The position numbers were made by a program, and so were the translations under genes. The notes beneath the pieces are model-generated. The model had not been told where the DNA came from, did not search any database, and was given only the letters and a program-made list of their open reading frames with translations. 13,904 bases of DNA from Firmicutes bacterium CAG:882 (GTDB lineage: Bacteria > Bacillota > Clostridia > Lachnospirales > Lachnospiraceae): NCBI GenBank assembly GCA_000435595.1, contig FR895407.1, forward strand, positions 7,823-21,726, written 5' to 3'. This document shows, piece after piece, positions 7,147 through 13,904 of the stretch. The first letter of the stretch is position 1. Every line of letters starts with the position of its first letter.

Positions 7147-7174
7147 GTATAAAGGCAGTTGATCGGGGAATCCT
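7147..7174 (+). promoter_or_regulatory. Possible sigma-F-type promoter of sigG
   Basis: In the 108-bp gap between sigE and sigG, GTATA (7147-7151) resembles the sigma-F -35 (GYATA) and GGGAATCCT (7166-7174) fits GGnnAnnnT of its -10. The 14-bp spacer is one or two shorter than usual. sigG of B. subtilis is transcribed by sigma-F from a weak promoter, so a poor match is not surprising, but this one rests on few bases. Confidence 0.33.
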
Positions 7175-7190
7175 TTTAGCATAATCAGAG

Positions 7191-7217
7191 AGTGGCATGC
7201 AGGATGCGTGTACCACT
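7191..7217 (+). promoter_or_regulatory. Hairpin in the sigG mRNA leader
   Basis: AGTGGCATGC (7191-7200) pairs with GCGTG (7206-7210) and CCACT (7213-7217) over the 5-base loop AGGAT, with a 2-base TA bulge and one T-G wobble. It ends 9 bases before the Shine-Dalgarno of sigG. There is no T-run after it, so it is not an intrinsic terminator. A second small stem (AAGG 7238-7241 with CCTT 7249-7252) would put the start codon in its loop. Confidence 0.5.
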
Positions 7218-7241
7218 GTCAAAGGTAAGGGGGTTTTAAGG

Positions 7242-8021
7242 ATGGCTGCCTTTAAGGTTGAAATATGTGGTGTGAATACGTCAAAGCTTCCGCTTCTCTC
7301 CGCTGAGGAAAAGGTTGTACTGCTTGAGAAAGTCAAAGCGGGAGATAAGGAGGCAAGGGAAAAATATATTAAAGGTAATTTAAGACTTGTACTTAGTGTT
7401 GTACAGCGGTTTTCCGGCAGCAGCGAGAATATGGACGACCTGTTTCAGATAGGCTGTATAGGACTTATTAAAGCTATAGATAATTTTGACATTTCGCAGC
7501 AGGTCAGGTTTTCAACCTATGCCGTGCCTATGATAATAGGCGAAATCAGAAGGTATCTTCGGGATACCTCAAGCCAGATAAGAGTCAGCCGTTCATTGAA
7601 GGATATGGCGTACAAAGCAATATATGCGAGGGAGCGCCTTGCAAAGACTGCATCAAGGGAGCCGACAATCAATGAGATAGCGGATGAGATTGGCGCAAGC
7701 AGGGAGGATGTCGTATTGGCACTTGATGCGATACAGAGCCCTGTATCCTTGTATGAGCCGATATATACGGACGGAGGCGACACTCTCTATGTTATGGACC
7801 AGATAAGCGATAAGAAACACCTTGAGGAGAACTGGGTTAAAGACATGGCACTCAATGATGCCATAAACAGACTGCCTGAGAGAGAAAAAAATATAATTGA
7901 CCTTCGTTTTTTTCAGGGAAAGACGCAGATGGAGGTTGCAGGGGAGATAGGAATGAGTCAGGCACAGGTCTCAAGGCTTGAAAAAAATGCACTTAACAGT
8001 ATGAGAAATTATCTTGAATAG
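7242..8021 (+). CDS. sigG: RNA polymerase sporulation sigma factor SigG
   Basis: Sigma-G is the late forespore-specific sigma factor that turns on spore protection and germination genes after engulfment. The start ATG 7242 (MAAFKVEICGVNTSKLP) has AAGGGGG at 7227-7233, 8 bases upstream. It aligns with the usual VEICGVDTSKLP N terminus, while the in-frame ATG at 7197 lies inside the leader hairpin. The 259-residue product contains region 2 (GNLRLVLSVVQRF, DLFQIGCIGLIKAIDNFD, FSTYAVPMIIGEIRRYLRD), region 3 with RVSRSLKDMAYKA and DAIQSPVSLYEPIY, and region 4 with QGKTQMEVAGEIGMSQAQVSRLEK. Lys44 stands where B. subtilis sigma-G has Asn45, a residue linked to CsfB/Gin binding. No terminator is seen after it. 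Confidence 0.96.
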   Translation: MAAFKVEICGVNTSKLPLLSAEEKVVLLEKVKAGDKEAREKYIKGNLRLVLSVVQRFSGSSENMDDLFQIGCIGLIKAIDNFDISQQVRFSTYAVPMIIGEIRRYLRDTSSQIRVSRSLKDMAYKAIYARERLAKTASREPTINEIADEIGASREDVVLALDAIQSPVSLYEPIYTDGGDTLYVMDQISDKKHLEENWVKDMALNDAINRLPEREKNIIDLRFFQGKTQMEVAGEIGMSQAQVSRLEKNALNSMRNYLE

Positions 8022-8055
8022 TACAATGGTACAGCACGTCGAAGCAGTAAATAAC

Positions 8056-8084
8056 TTGTAACTTTTATCGTGATATGCTATAAT
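8056..8084 (+). promoter_or_regulatory. Extended -10 sigma-A promoter of the diguanylate cyclase gene
   Basis: TTGTAA (8056-8061), a 17-bp spacer and a perfect TATAAT (8079-8084) preceded by TGC (TGn extended -10, 8076-8078) form a strong vegetative promoter. Transcription would start near 8091, about 24 bases before the ATG at 8115. It separates the c-di-GMP/pilus block from the sporulation genes. Confidence 0.8.
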
Positions 8085-8114
8085 TTTCGTAAAATGTGTG
8101 AGAGGAATAAGGTT

Positions 8115-9866
8115 ATGGTTCTTGACAAAATAGAGTGCGGTAAATTCACCGTGGACAAGTTCTTCGACGTGCGTTACGGCAGTGAAAAGTATTTTGAATA
8201 TATAGGAAAGGAAGCTTACAGAGCCCTTCCCAAGTTGTTATACAACGATGATATTGAACGCTTTCTGACGTTCTTTGAGACTGTCGGTGAACATTGGCGC
8301 GGAATAACCGTCAAGCTTAAGCGCGCGGATGATGTGTACCGCGATGCATATATAAGAGCTAAGAAGAAGGCAAGCCTTGTCGGCGGGGAACAGCTTTGGG
8401 ACATGGAGGCCTATGATGTCGAGACTTTGACTGAGAATTTTCGCCACGATAAGGATGAGCTTGGCAAATACAGAACACTCTTAGGACTTGAGGGCAGAAC
8501 TTACTTCTGCTATGAACATGACAGTGAGAATATAAGCGTGTACAAGCCGGTGAACGGCAGGGAGCGTGTCCTTTCCTCAATGAAGCTTGGGGAGTGGAGG
8601 GCAGATGTATGCGCGAATCATATAGACAAGGCGGATGAGGATATATTCAGCCGTATGTGTGATGACATAGAACGCGGTGCATCTGAATTTTCAGTGGAGT
8701 TATCGTGTGATATGTATGCGCCTGAAGGTGAGATAAAGCCTTGCAGCATATCTGCCTCCACGATAAACAAGGACGGAATACCTATGCTTACCGTGGGAAT
8801 AGTGAGCAGGATTGAGGCACTTGGAGAAGCGGTACAGACGGAGAATAAGGACGCAGTAACGGATTCTCTTACCAGGCTGTACAATAAGAAGTACATTCAG
8901 ACCAGGGCTAAAGAGATAATTGAGAAGAAAAATGAACATGCAGCTCTTTTTATCATGGATATTGATAATTTTAAGGAAGTCAACGACAACTTCGGACACA
9001 TGTACGGTGATGAGGTTCTTGCAAGAGTTGCGGGTGTGCTTTTGGATGTACTTGCCGACAATGGTATTGCGGGAAGAATCGGCGGAGACGAATTTATGGG
9101 TATCATCTACAATGTCAAGGATAAGGAGATGGTAAGACATATTCTGCGTTCGATAAGAAGCAGTGTCGAATATCTTTACAGCGATACGAAGGGCATGAAC
9201 ATAACTTGTTCAATCGGAGCGGCGAGATGTCCTGAGGACGGGACAAGCTACGATAAGCTGTTCAACTGTGCCGACAAGTGCCTTTACATTGCCAAGGACA
9301 AGGGTAAGAACAGATATATTATATATCAGGAGGATTTACACGGGGTAATAAGGAATGAGAACAGAGTGTCGACTGAGATAGAACATATTACCGGAGGTGC
9401 GCTTGAGAACATATCGGGAGTTGTAAAAAGGTCTATCGAACTTTTGTATATTCAGGGCAGGGCTGCCATACCTGAGGTGTTAAAGATTATGTGCGAGGTT
9501 GGAAGGTTCGACAGGGCGTGTGTATATTACGGATCTGATTTTAAGTGCATATATTCACATGGCTTGTCAGGGTGTGATACTGCTTTCTGGGCGGAAAGCG
9601 AGCCTTACATAGAACATTTTAACGGCAACGGGCTTCATTCCGCAGGTAATCTGTTTAAGGTTGAGAATACCGACAAGAGGATATTTGAACAGTTTCGCGA
9701 ACAGAACACGGGGTGTTTTATACAGGCAATTTTAGGCGACAAGGATAATATATGCGGATATACGAGCTTTGAGTGCTGCAGTGGGAGCAGGAGATTTACG
9801 GAGGCACTTCAGAATGCAATAGATTATGTGTCAAAGCTTATATATGAGGTACTCAAAAGAAATTGA
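8115..9866 (+). CDS. Diguanylate cyclase with PAS-like, GGDEF and GAF-like domains
   Basis: This is a predicted soluble enzyme of 583 residues that makes cyclic di-GMP from two GTP. The start is ATG 8115, with AGAGGA at 8101-8106, 8 bases upstream. The longer frame from GTG 8070 is rejected because that codon lies inside the promoter. The N terminus (about 5-65) and residues about 120-235 look like PAS-type sensor folds, by weak resemblance. The GGDEF domain runs from DSLTRLYN (250) to about 405. The metal-binding Asp282 in MDIDNFK, Asn290, Asp299 and an intact GGDEF at 323-327 predict activity. The inhibitory I-site RxxD expected just before it reads ADNG, so product inhibition there is unlikely. 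The C terminus (about 430-580) resembles GAF. No membrane helix is seen. The next gene starts 25 bases after its stop. Confidence 0.9.
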   Translation: MVLDKIECGKFTVDKFFDVRYGSEKYFEYIGKEAYRALPKLLYNDDIERFLTFFETVGEHWRGITVKLKRADDVYRDAYIRAKKKASLVGGEQLWDMEAYDVETLTENFRHDKDELGKYRTLLGLEGRTYFCYEHDSENISVYKPVNGRERVLSSMKLGEWRADVCANHIDKADEDIFSRMCDDIERGASEFSVELSCDMYAPEGEIKPCSISASTINKDGIPMLTVGIVSRIEALGEAVQTENKDAVTDSLTRLYNKKYIQTRAKEIIEKKNEHAALFIMDIDNFKEVNDNFGHMYGDEVLARVAGVLLDVLADNGIAGRIGGDEFMGIIYNVKDKEMVRHILRSIRSSVEYLYSDTKGMNITCSIGAARCPEDGTSYDKLFNCADKCLYIAKDKGKNRYIIYQEDLHGVIRNENRVSTEIEHITGGALENISGVVKRSIELLYIQGRAAIPEVLKIMCEVGRFDRACVYYGSDFKCIYSHGLSGCDTAFWAESEPYIEHFNGNGLHSAGNLFKVENTDKRIFEQFREQNTGCFIQAILGDKDNICGYTSFECCSGSRRFTEALQNAIDYVSKLIYEVLKRN

Positions 9867-9891
9867 GGTTTTATAACATCGGAGGTTTTTG

Positions 9892-11013
9892 ATGAAAAAG
9901 ATTAAAATCGGCATTGTCATGCTCCTCGGAGCAATGCTTCTCAGCGGCTGCAGTGTCGGAAAAAAGAACATATCCATCAGCCCGTATATACTTATTGATG
10001 TGTCGGGCTTATCGGGAAGGGCAGGTGCTGTCGCATATATTGATACGGCGGGCATATATAATGCACTTGCCGGAAGTGATGCTTCACAGGAGAAGAAGGA
10101 CGAATACAGGAGCTTTGTCGATTCACTTGAGCTTTCATGTGACAAGCTTGACAAGCTCGCTAACGGTGATGTGATTAATATGACGGTAACCTATGACAAT
10201 GAGGAGGCGGACAGACTTAAGCTCAATGTCAATGATTTTGTCAAGAGCTATCAGGTTGAAGGACTTGATGAGGGACAGGAGATAGATGTCTTTAAGGACT
10301 TAGAGGTGGAGGTCACGGGCATAGCACCGTATGCATTTGTCACTTACACGAACAATTCGACGGATCCTTACATAAAGAATCTCGAGTATGTAATAGAGGG
10401 CAAGACGGCGGGACTTGAGAACGGAGATGTCATAACAATCAGATGCATGATTGATGAAAAGACGGCAGAGCTGTACTATTACTACACTGATGTGACGACC
10501 ATGAACTATACGGTTGAAGGACTTGACACATACATATACGACAGCTCACAGCTTGATAAGGAGGTACTGAGTGACATTGCTGCACAGTGCGCGGACACGA
10601 TATGCAGTGAGACGGATGACACAACGACAAGAATGCTGTACAGACTTACCGGCAGCAGCAATTACCTCTATCAGGATAACAATGAGTGGGTTGACAATAT
10701 TAAGCTGAATCAGGTTGTGTTTTTGTCGAGAAGCGCACAGGGTGCGTCTCCGTATGAGAATGTTATTCTCTATGTATTCGAGGCAGCCATAGCTAACAAC
10801 AATTACACGGAATACGGCTTTTTCATTTTTGAGTACACGAATGCCATAAGAAGCGGAGACGGTGAGTTCATGATAGGACGCAACAATCCTGAACTCAGAT
10901 ATGTGTGCGGACTTGATTTTGATGAGCTGTATAATGATATAGTTAAAGATATGGAATATCAATATTCTTCACAATTACTTGAAGGTATAACCCTGGAGGA
11001 AAATGTACAATGA
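9892..11013 (+). CDS. Lipoprotein of unknown function with a duplicated 86-residue unit
   Basis: I do not recognise a named family. The 373-residue product starts at ATG 9892 (GGAGG at 9881-9885, 6 bases upstream). It has a lipoprotein signal peptide with lipobox LSGC and lipidated Cys20, so it should be anchored on the outer face of the membrane. Two similar units follow, about residues 34-126 and 137-212. Both carry an xVxVxG-type strand, then NGDVI (91-95 and 177-181), then VEGLD (122-126 and 208-212), with both marks exactly 86 residues apart. The C-terminal part (about 215-373) is acidic, rich in Tyr and Asn, and without known motifs. Its stop overlaps the pilB start by 4 bases (ATGA), which implies coupled translation and a possible envelope role with the pilus. 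A general exported substrate-binding or stress lipoprotein cannot be excluded. Confidence 0.85.
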   Translation: MKKIKIGIVMLLGAMLLSGCSVGKKNISISPYILIDVSGLSGRAGAVAYIDTAGIYNALAGSDASQEKKDEYRSFVDSLELSCDKLDKLANGDVINMTVTYDNEEADRLKLNVNDFVKSYQVEGLDEGQEIDVFKDLEVEVTGIAPYAFVTYTNNSTDPYIKNLEYVIEGKTAGLENGDVITIRCMIDEKTAELYYYYTDVTTMNYTVEGLDTYIYDSSQLDKEVLSDIAAQCADTICSETDDTTTRMLYRLTGSSNYLYQDNNEWVDNIKLNQVVFLSRSAQGASPYENVILYVFEAAIANNNYTEYGFFIFEYTNAIRSGDGEFMIGRNNPELRYVCGLDFDELYNDIVKDMEYQYSSQLLEGITLEENVQ

Positions 11014-12722
11014 TGAGCGGTGTTCGTAAAAAAATCAGACTTGGAGATGTTCTTATAAATGAGGGTAAAATTACTCAGGAGCAGCTTGATACAGCCCTCA
11101 AGGAGCAGAAGGTTAAGGGTAAGCTCTTAGGAGATACACTCGTTGATTTGGGATACGTTACACAGGACGATATGATTGATGTGCTCTGCCGCCATCTGAA
11201 TGTCGAGTATGTGAATGTAGCTGCGGCTTCCATTGAGGAGAAAGCCGTAAGGACGATTGATGAGGACAACGCAAGGCGTCTTAAGCTGGTTCCGTATATG
11301 TTTGATAAGAACAGAGCCAATGTTATATGGGTTGCAATGGCTGACCCGATGGATATTATGGCAATCGATGACGTGAGCATCATAACCGGTATGGAGGTCA
11401 TACCTGTGCTCAGCAAGCTCTCGGATATTCAGACGGTTATTGATAAGTATTTCGGAAAAGAGAAGGCGATGGCGGTTGCTGAAGCGTATAAGCAGGAGCA
11501 GGCTATATACGACAATGCCAACGCACAGGAAGATGAGAAGAGAGAGGACGTTGAGAATTCTCCTATCGTACAGCTTGTAAGAAATGTAATTGAACAGGCG
11601 GCAAGACAGAGAGCCAGCGATATTCATATTGAACCGTTTGAGTATAGTATTCGTATCCGCTACCGTATTGACGGTACATTAAATGAAGCCATAACCTATG
11701 ACAAAGCACTGTACTCGGCGATGATTGCCAGAATAAAGATTATATCAGGTATGGACATATCAGAGAAGCGAAAGCCTCAGGACGGACGTATCACCATAGA
11801 TGTAGACCACAAGGAGTATGATATCCGTGTGTCATGTCTTCCTACCTGCTACGGCGAGAAGGTGGTTATGAGACTTGCACTCAAGGCAGGCTTTAAGCGT
11901 GAGAAGAGCAAGCTCGGTCTCAGACCTGACGATATGGTGAAGTTCGATAACATACTCAAAAATCCACATGGAATCATTCTTGTAACAGGACCTACGGGTT
12001 CGGGAAAGTCGACGACATTGTACACGGCTCTGAGCGAACTCAACAAGATGGATGTAAATATTATAACGGTTGAGGATCCTGTCGAGGCGAACATTGACGG
12101 AATTAATCAGGTAATGGTTAATCCGAAAGCGGAGCTTACCTTTGCGAGTGCACTTCGTTCAATCTTAAGACAGGACCCGGATATCATAATGATAGGAGAG
12201 ATTCGAGATTCCGAGACGGCGGAGATTGCGGTAAAGGCATCAATCACGGGACATCTTGTGGTCAGCACATTACATACGAACAACACGGCATCGTCCGTAT
12301 CACGTCTTATAGATATGGGCGTTGAACCGTATCTTTTAAGTGATTCTCTTGTCGGAATTATCGCTCAGCGACTTGTGCGCCGCCTCTGTGAGTGCAGCAA
12401 GGACAACACAAGGGAGGCAACCGATGAGGAAAAGAAGATACTTGGCGTGCCGCTTGATGAACCTTGTAAGCTTCATGAACCGAAGGGCTGCAAAGTATGC
12501 AACGGAATCGGCTACTATGGACGAATCGGTGTGTATGAGATTATGCCTATTACCAAACGTCTTAAGAGAATGATTGCCGACAAGCGCAATGCTGACGATA
12601 TTATGGATGCGGCGGTCGAGGAAGGAATGCATACACTCAGGGCTTCGGCAGCAGAGTACGTGCTTGACGGAACGACAACATTTTCAGAGATGATGAAGAT
12701 TACATACAATGTTGACAACTAA
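11010..12722 (+). CDS. pilB: Type IV pilus assembly (extension) ATPase PilB with N-terminal MshEN domain
   Basis: PilB is the cytoplasmic hexameric ATPase that powers pilin polymerisation (GspE/PulE family). The start ATG 11010 overlaps the preceding stop, with GGAGG at 10995-10999. The N terminus holds an MshEN-type domain: motif 1 spans Arg10 to Gln33 (RLGDVLINEG...ALKEQ) and a weaker motif 2 spans Leu39 to His62 (LLGDTLVDLG). This domain binds cyclic di-GMP in MshE and in some PilB proteins. The ATPase core shows Walker A GPTGSGKST (327-335), the Asp box VEDPVEA with Glu355, Walker B DPDIIMIGEIRD (389-400, Glu397) and the His box STLHTNN with His422. The zinc-site cysteines are 460, 462, 494 and 497, so the first pair is CxC instead of the usual CxxC. 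At 570 residues the length is typical. A competence ComGA is unlikely because of the MshEN domain and the adjoining pilT. Confidence 0.95.
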   Translation: MMSGVRKKIRLGDVLINEGKITQEQLDTALKEQKVKGKLLGDTLVDLGYVTQDDMIDVLCRHLNVEYVNVAAASIEEKAVRTIDEDNARRLKLVPYMFDKNRANVIWVAMADPMDIMAIDDVSIITGMEVIPVLSKLSDIQTVIDKYFGKEKAMAVAEAYKQEQAIYDNANAQEDEKREDVENSPIVQLVRNVIEQAARQRASDIHIEPFEYSIRIRYRIDGTLNEAITYDKALYSAMIARIKIISGMDISEKRKPQDGRITIDVDHKEYDIRVSCLPTCYGEKVVMRLALKAGFKREKSKLGLRPDDMVKFDNILKNPHGIILVTGPTGSGKSTTLYTALSELNKMDVNIITVEDPVEANIDGINQVMVNPKAELTFASALRSILRQDPDIIMIGEIRDSETAEIAVKASITGHLVVSTLHTNNTASSVSRLIDMGVEPYLLSDSLVGIIAQRLVRRLCECSKDNTREATDEEKKILGVPLDEPCKLHEPKGCKVCNGIGYYGRIGVYEIMPITKRLKRMIADKRNADDIMDAAVEEGMHTLRASAAEYVLDGTTTFSEMMKITYNVDN

Positions 12723-12760
12723 AAATACGAAGACAATATGAGATTGTGAGGAAAAAAGAC

Positions 12761-13822
12761 ATGACGATAGAGGAATTGCTTATAACAGCGAAGGAACATA
12801 AGGCATCTGACGTACATATCACGGTTGGACTTCCGCCTAAGATGAGAATTAACGGTATACTTGTGGACATGGATTATCCGAGACTTCTTCCGGCAGATAC
12901 TGAGGCTGTTATCAGTGCGATGATGAATGATAAGAGACTTAAGCAGTTTGAGGAGCTTGGAGAGATTGATTTTTCTTACTCCATACCTCAGACGGGACGC
13001 TACCGTGTGAATGTATTTCATCAGAGAGGTTCTATGGCTGCCTCAATTCGTCTTGTTTCAACGAAAATACCACTTCCTGAGGAGCTTGGAATACCTAAGT
13101 CGGTGGTTGACCTCTACCAGAGAAAGAGAGGTCTTGTGCTTGTAACCGGACCTACAGGTTCAGGTAAGTCTACAACGCTTGCATCAATTATTGACAAGAT
13201 TAACTCTACCAGAGAGGTGCATGTCATCACTCTTGAGGATCCTATAGAGTATCTTCACAATCATAAGAAGGCTATGGTTAATCAGAGAGAAATCGGACTT
13301 GATACACATTCGTATGCAAATGCATTAAGAGCTGCACTGCGAGAGGATCCGGACGTAATTCTGGTCGGAGAGATGCGAGATCTTGAGACGATATCAACAG
13401 CCATAACCGCGGCAGAGACAGGACATCTTGTGTTGTCAACACTTCATACGATAGGTGCGGCCAGCACAATTGACCGTATCGTGGACGTGTTCCCTCCTCA
13501 TCAGCAGCAACAGATAAGAGTACAGCTCTCGATGGTGCTTGAGTCGGTAATAAGCCAGCAGCTCATACCGACAGCCGATAAGAAGAGCCGTATTGCGGCG
13601 TTCGAGGTAATGCACAGCACGCCTGCAATCAAGAACCTCATCCGCGAGGCAAAGAGCCCGCAGATTAACTCTACAATACAGACCAGCAAAAAGCAGGGAA
13701 TGCAGACTATGGATGATGCCATATTTGACCTGTATATGAAGGGCGACATTGATAAGGAGAATGCGGTGTCGTATGCACAGGATGGGGCACTGATGGAGAA
13801 GAGGATTGAGAATGCGTTCTAA
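12761..13822 (+). CDS. pilT: Type IV pilus retraction ATPase PilT
   Basis: PilT is the cytoplasmic hexameric ATPase that depolymerises the pilus and so drives retraction, twitching and DNA uptake. The start ATG 12761 has GAGGA at 12748-12752, 8 bases upstream. The in-frame GTG at 12746 overlaps that site. The 353-residue product has a typical N terminus (MTIEELLITAKEHKASDVH, PPKMRING), Walker A GPTGSGKST (130-138), the Asp box TLEDPIEYLH, Walker B with Glu204 in LVGEMRD, the His box STLHT, and AIKNLIRE at 289-296, the PilT-specific retraction motif (usually AIRNLIRE). The gene lies 38 bases after pilB and should be cotranscribed with it. The presence of both ATPases points to a retractable type IVa-like pilus. 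Confidence 0.96.
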   Translation: MTIEELLITAKEHKASDVHITVGLPPKMRINGILVDMDYPRLLPADTEAVISAMMNDKRLKQFEELGEIDFSYSIPQTGRYRVNVFHQRGSMAASIRLVSTKIPLPEELGIPKSVVDLYQRKRGLVLVTGPTGSGKSTTLASIIDKINSTREVHVITLEDPIEYLHNHKKAMVNQREIGLDTHSYANALRAALREDPDVILVGEMRDLETISTAITAAETGHLVLSTLHTIGAASTIDRIVDVFPPHQQQQIRVQLSMVLESVISQQLIPTADKKSRIAAFEVMHSTPAIKNLIREAKSPQINSTIQTSKKQGMQTMDDAIFDLYMKGDIDKENAVSYAQDGALMEKRIENAF

Positions 13823-13904
13823 AAATGACTTGAGTAAGCAAGATATAAATACAGCGTATTGATTTATGCATCTCTATGATGTTGGGGTCAAAACATGCCA
13901 ACTT
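13823..13904 (+). other. Non-coding right edge with a small imperfect inverted repeat
   Basis: After the pilT stop no gene is supported. Two competing short pairings are visible: ATGTT (13879-13883) with AACAT (13892-13896), and GTTGG (13881-13885) with CCAAC (13898-13902). The window ends 2 bases later, so a longer structure, a repeat or a terminator may be cut off here. Confidence 0.3.

Noticed and set aside
7180..7186. CATAATC as a sigma-G -10 (CATnnTA) for autoregulation of sigG
   Set aside because: The last base mismatches, and the only -35-like GTATA is 28 bp upstream, too far for sigma-G.
8022..8036. GTACAATGGTAC after sigG as a terminator
   Set aside because: It is only a 4-bp stem with no T-run.
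8037..8043. CGTCGAA, a 6 of 7 Spo0A-like box 12 bp upstream of the cyclase -35
   Set aside because: One-mismatch matches to a 7-mer are expected every few hundred bases, and it lacks a second box or palindrome.
8070..8114. Upstream GTG start for the diguanylate cyclase gene
   Set aside because: The GTG lies before and inside the -10 region of the promoter, so it would not be on the mRNA. ATG 8115 has a proper ribosome-binding site.
13830..13849. TTGAGT and TATAAA after pilT as a promoter
   Set aside because: The spacing is only 8 bp, and no gene start follows before the window ends.
13812..13862. Short frame MRSKNDLSKQ... overlapping the end of pilT
   Set aside because: It is only 16 codons, with a GAGGA-like sequence upstream that also belongs to the pilT coding region. 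No family resemblance.

Overview
The window looks like chromosome of an anaerobic, spore-forming Firmicute in class Clostridia, most likely a Lachnospiraceae-type organism. This rests on gene content and protein style: FtsZ begins MLEIK and ends SIPTFLQRKK, a spoIIGA-sigE-sigG cluster directly follows ftsZ, ribosome-binding sites are strong AGGAGG, GTG and TTG starts occur, and base composition is moderate. The genus cannot be fixed from sequence alone. All twelve genes I accept lie on the + strand. I see no tRNA, rRNA, CRISPR array, transposase or phage gene.

Region 1 (1-5475) is the distal part of the division and cell wall (dcw) cluster: the 3' part of murD, a SEDS glycosyltransferase (ftsW/spoVE), murA, divIB/ftsQ and ftsZ. 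These cover cytoplasmic peptidoglycan precursor synthesis, septal glycan polymerisation, a divisome scaffold and the division ring. ftsZ has its own sigma-A-type promoter and ends at a strong intrinsic terminator. Compared with Bacillus subtilis, murG, murB and ftsA are absent from this stretch, and murA sits where murG-murB would be.

Region 2 (5475-8021) is the early sporulation sigma-factor module: spoIIGA (the membrane protease that matures pro-sigma-E), sigE (with a pro-sequence) and sigG. The spoIIGA promoter region carries two exact Spo0A boxes. One abuts the ftsZ terminator and the other lies in a 13-bp palindrome over the -35 region of a promoter with unusually long spacing. This mirrors the B. 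subtilis spoIIG promoter. sigG has a separate 108-bp leader with a hairpin and a weak sigma-F-like promoter candidate.

Region 3 (8022-13822) is a second functional block. A strong extended -10 promoter drives a PAS-GGDEF-GAF diguanylate cyclase. It is followed by a lipoprotein with a duplicated 86-residue unit, then pilB and pilT, the extension and retraction ATPases of a type IV pilus. The lipoprotein and pilB overlap by 4 nt. PilB carries an N-terminal MshEN-type domain with a textbook cyclic-di-GMP-binding motif. The attractive reading is a local c-di-GMP circuit: the cyclase makes the signal, PilB reads it, PilT retracts, and the lipoprotein is an unknown envelope partner. Pilins, PilC and prepilin peptidase are not in the window and may lie to the right. 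The last 82 bases hold no gene I can support.
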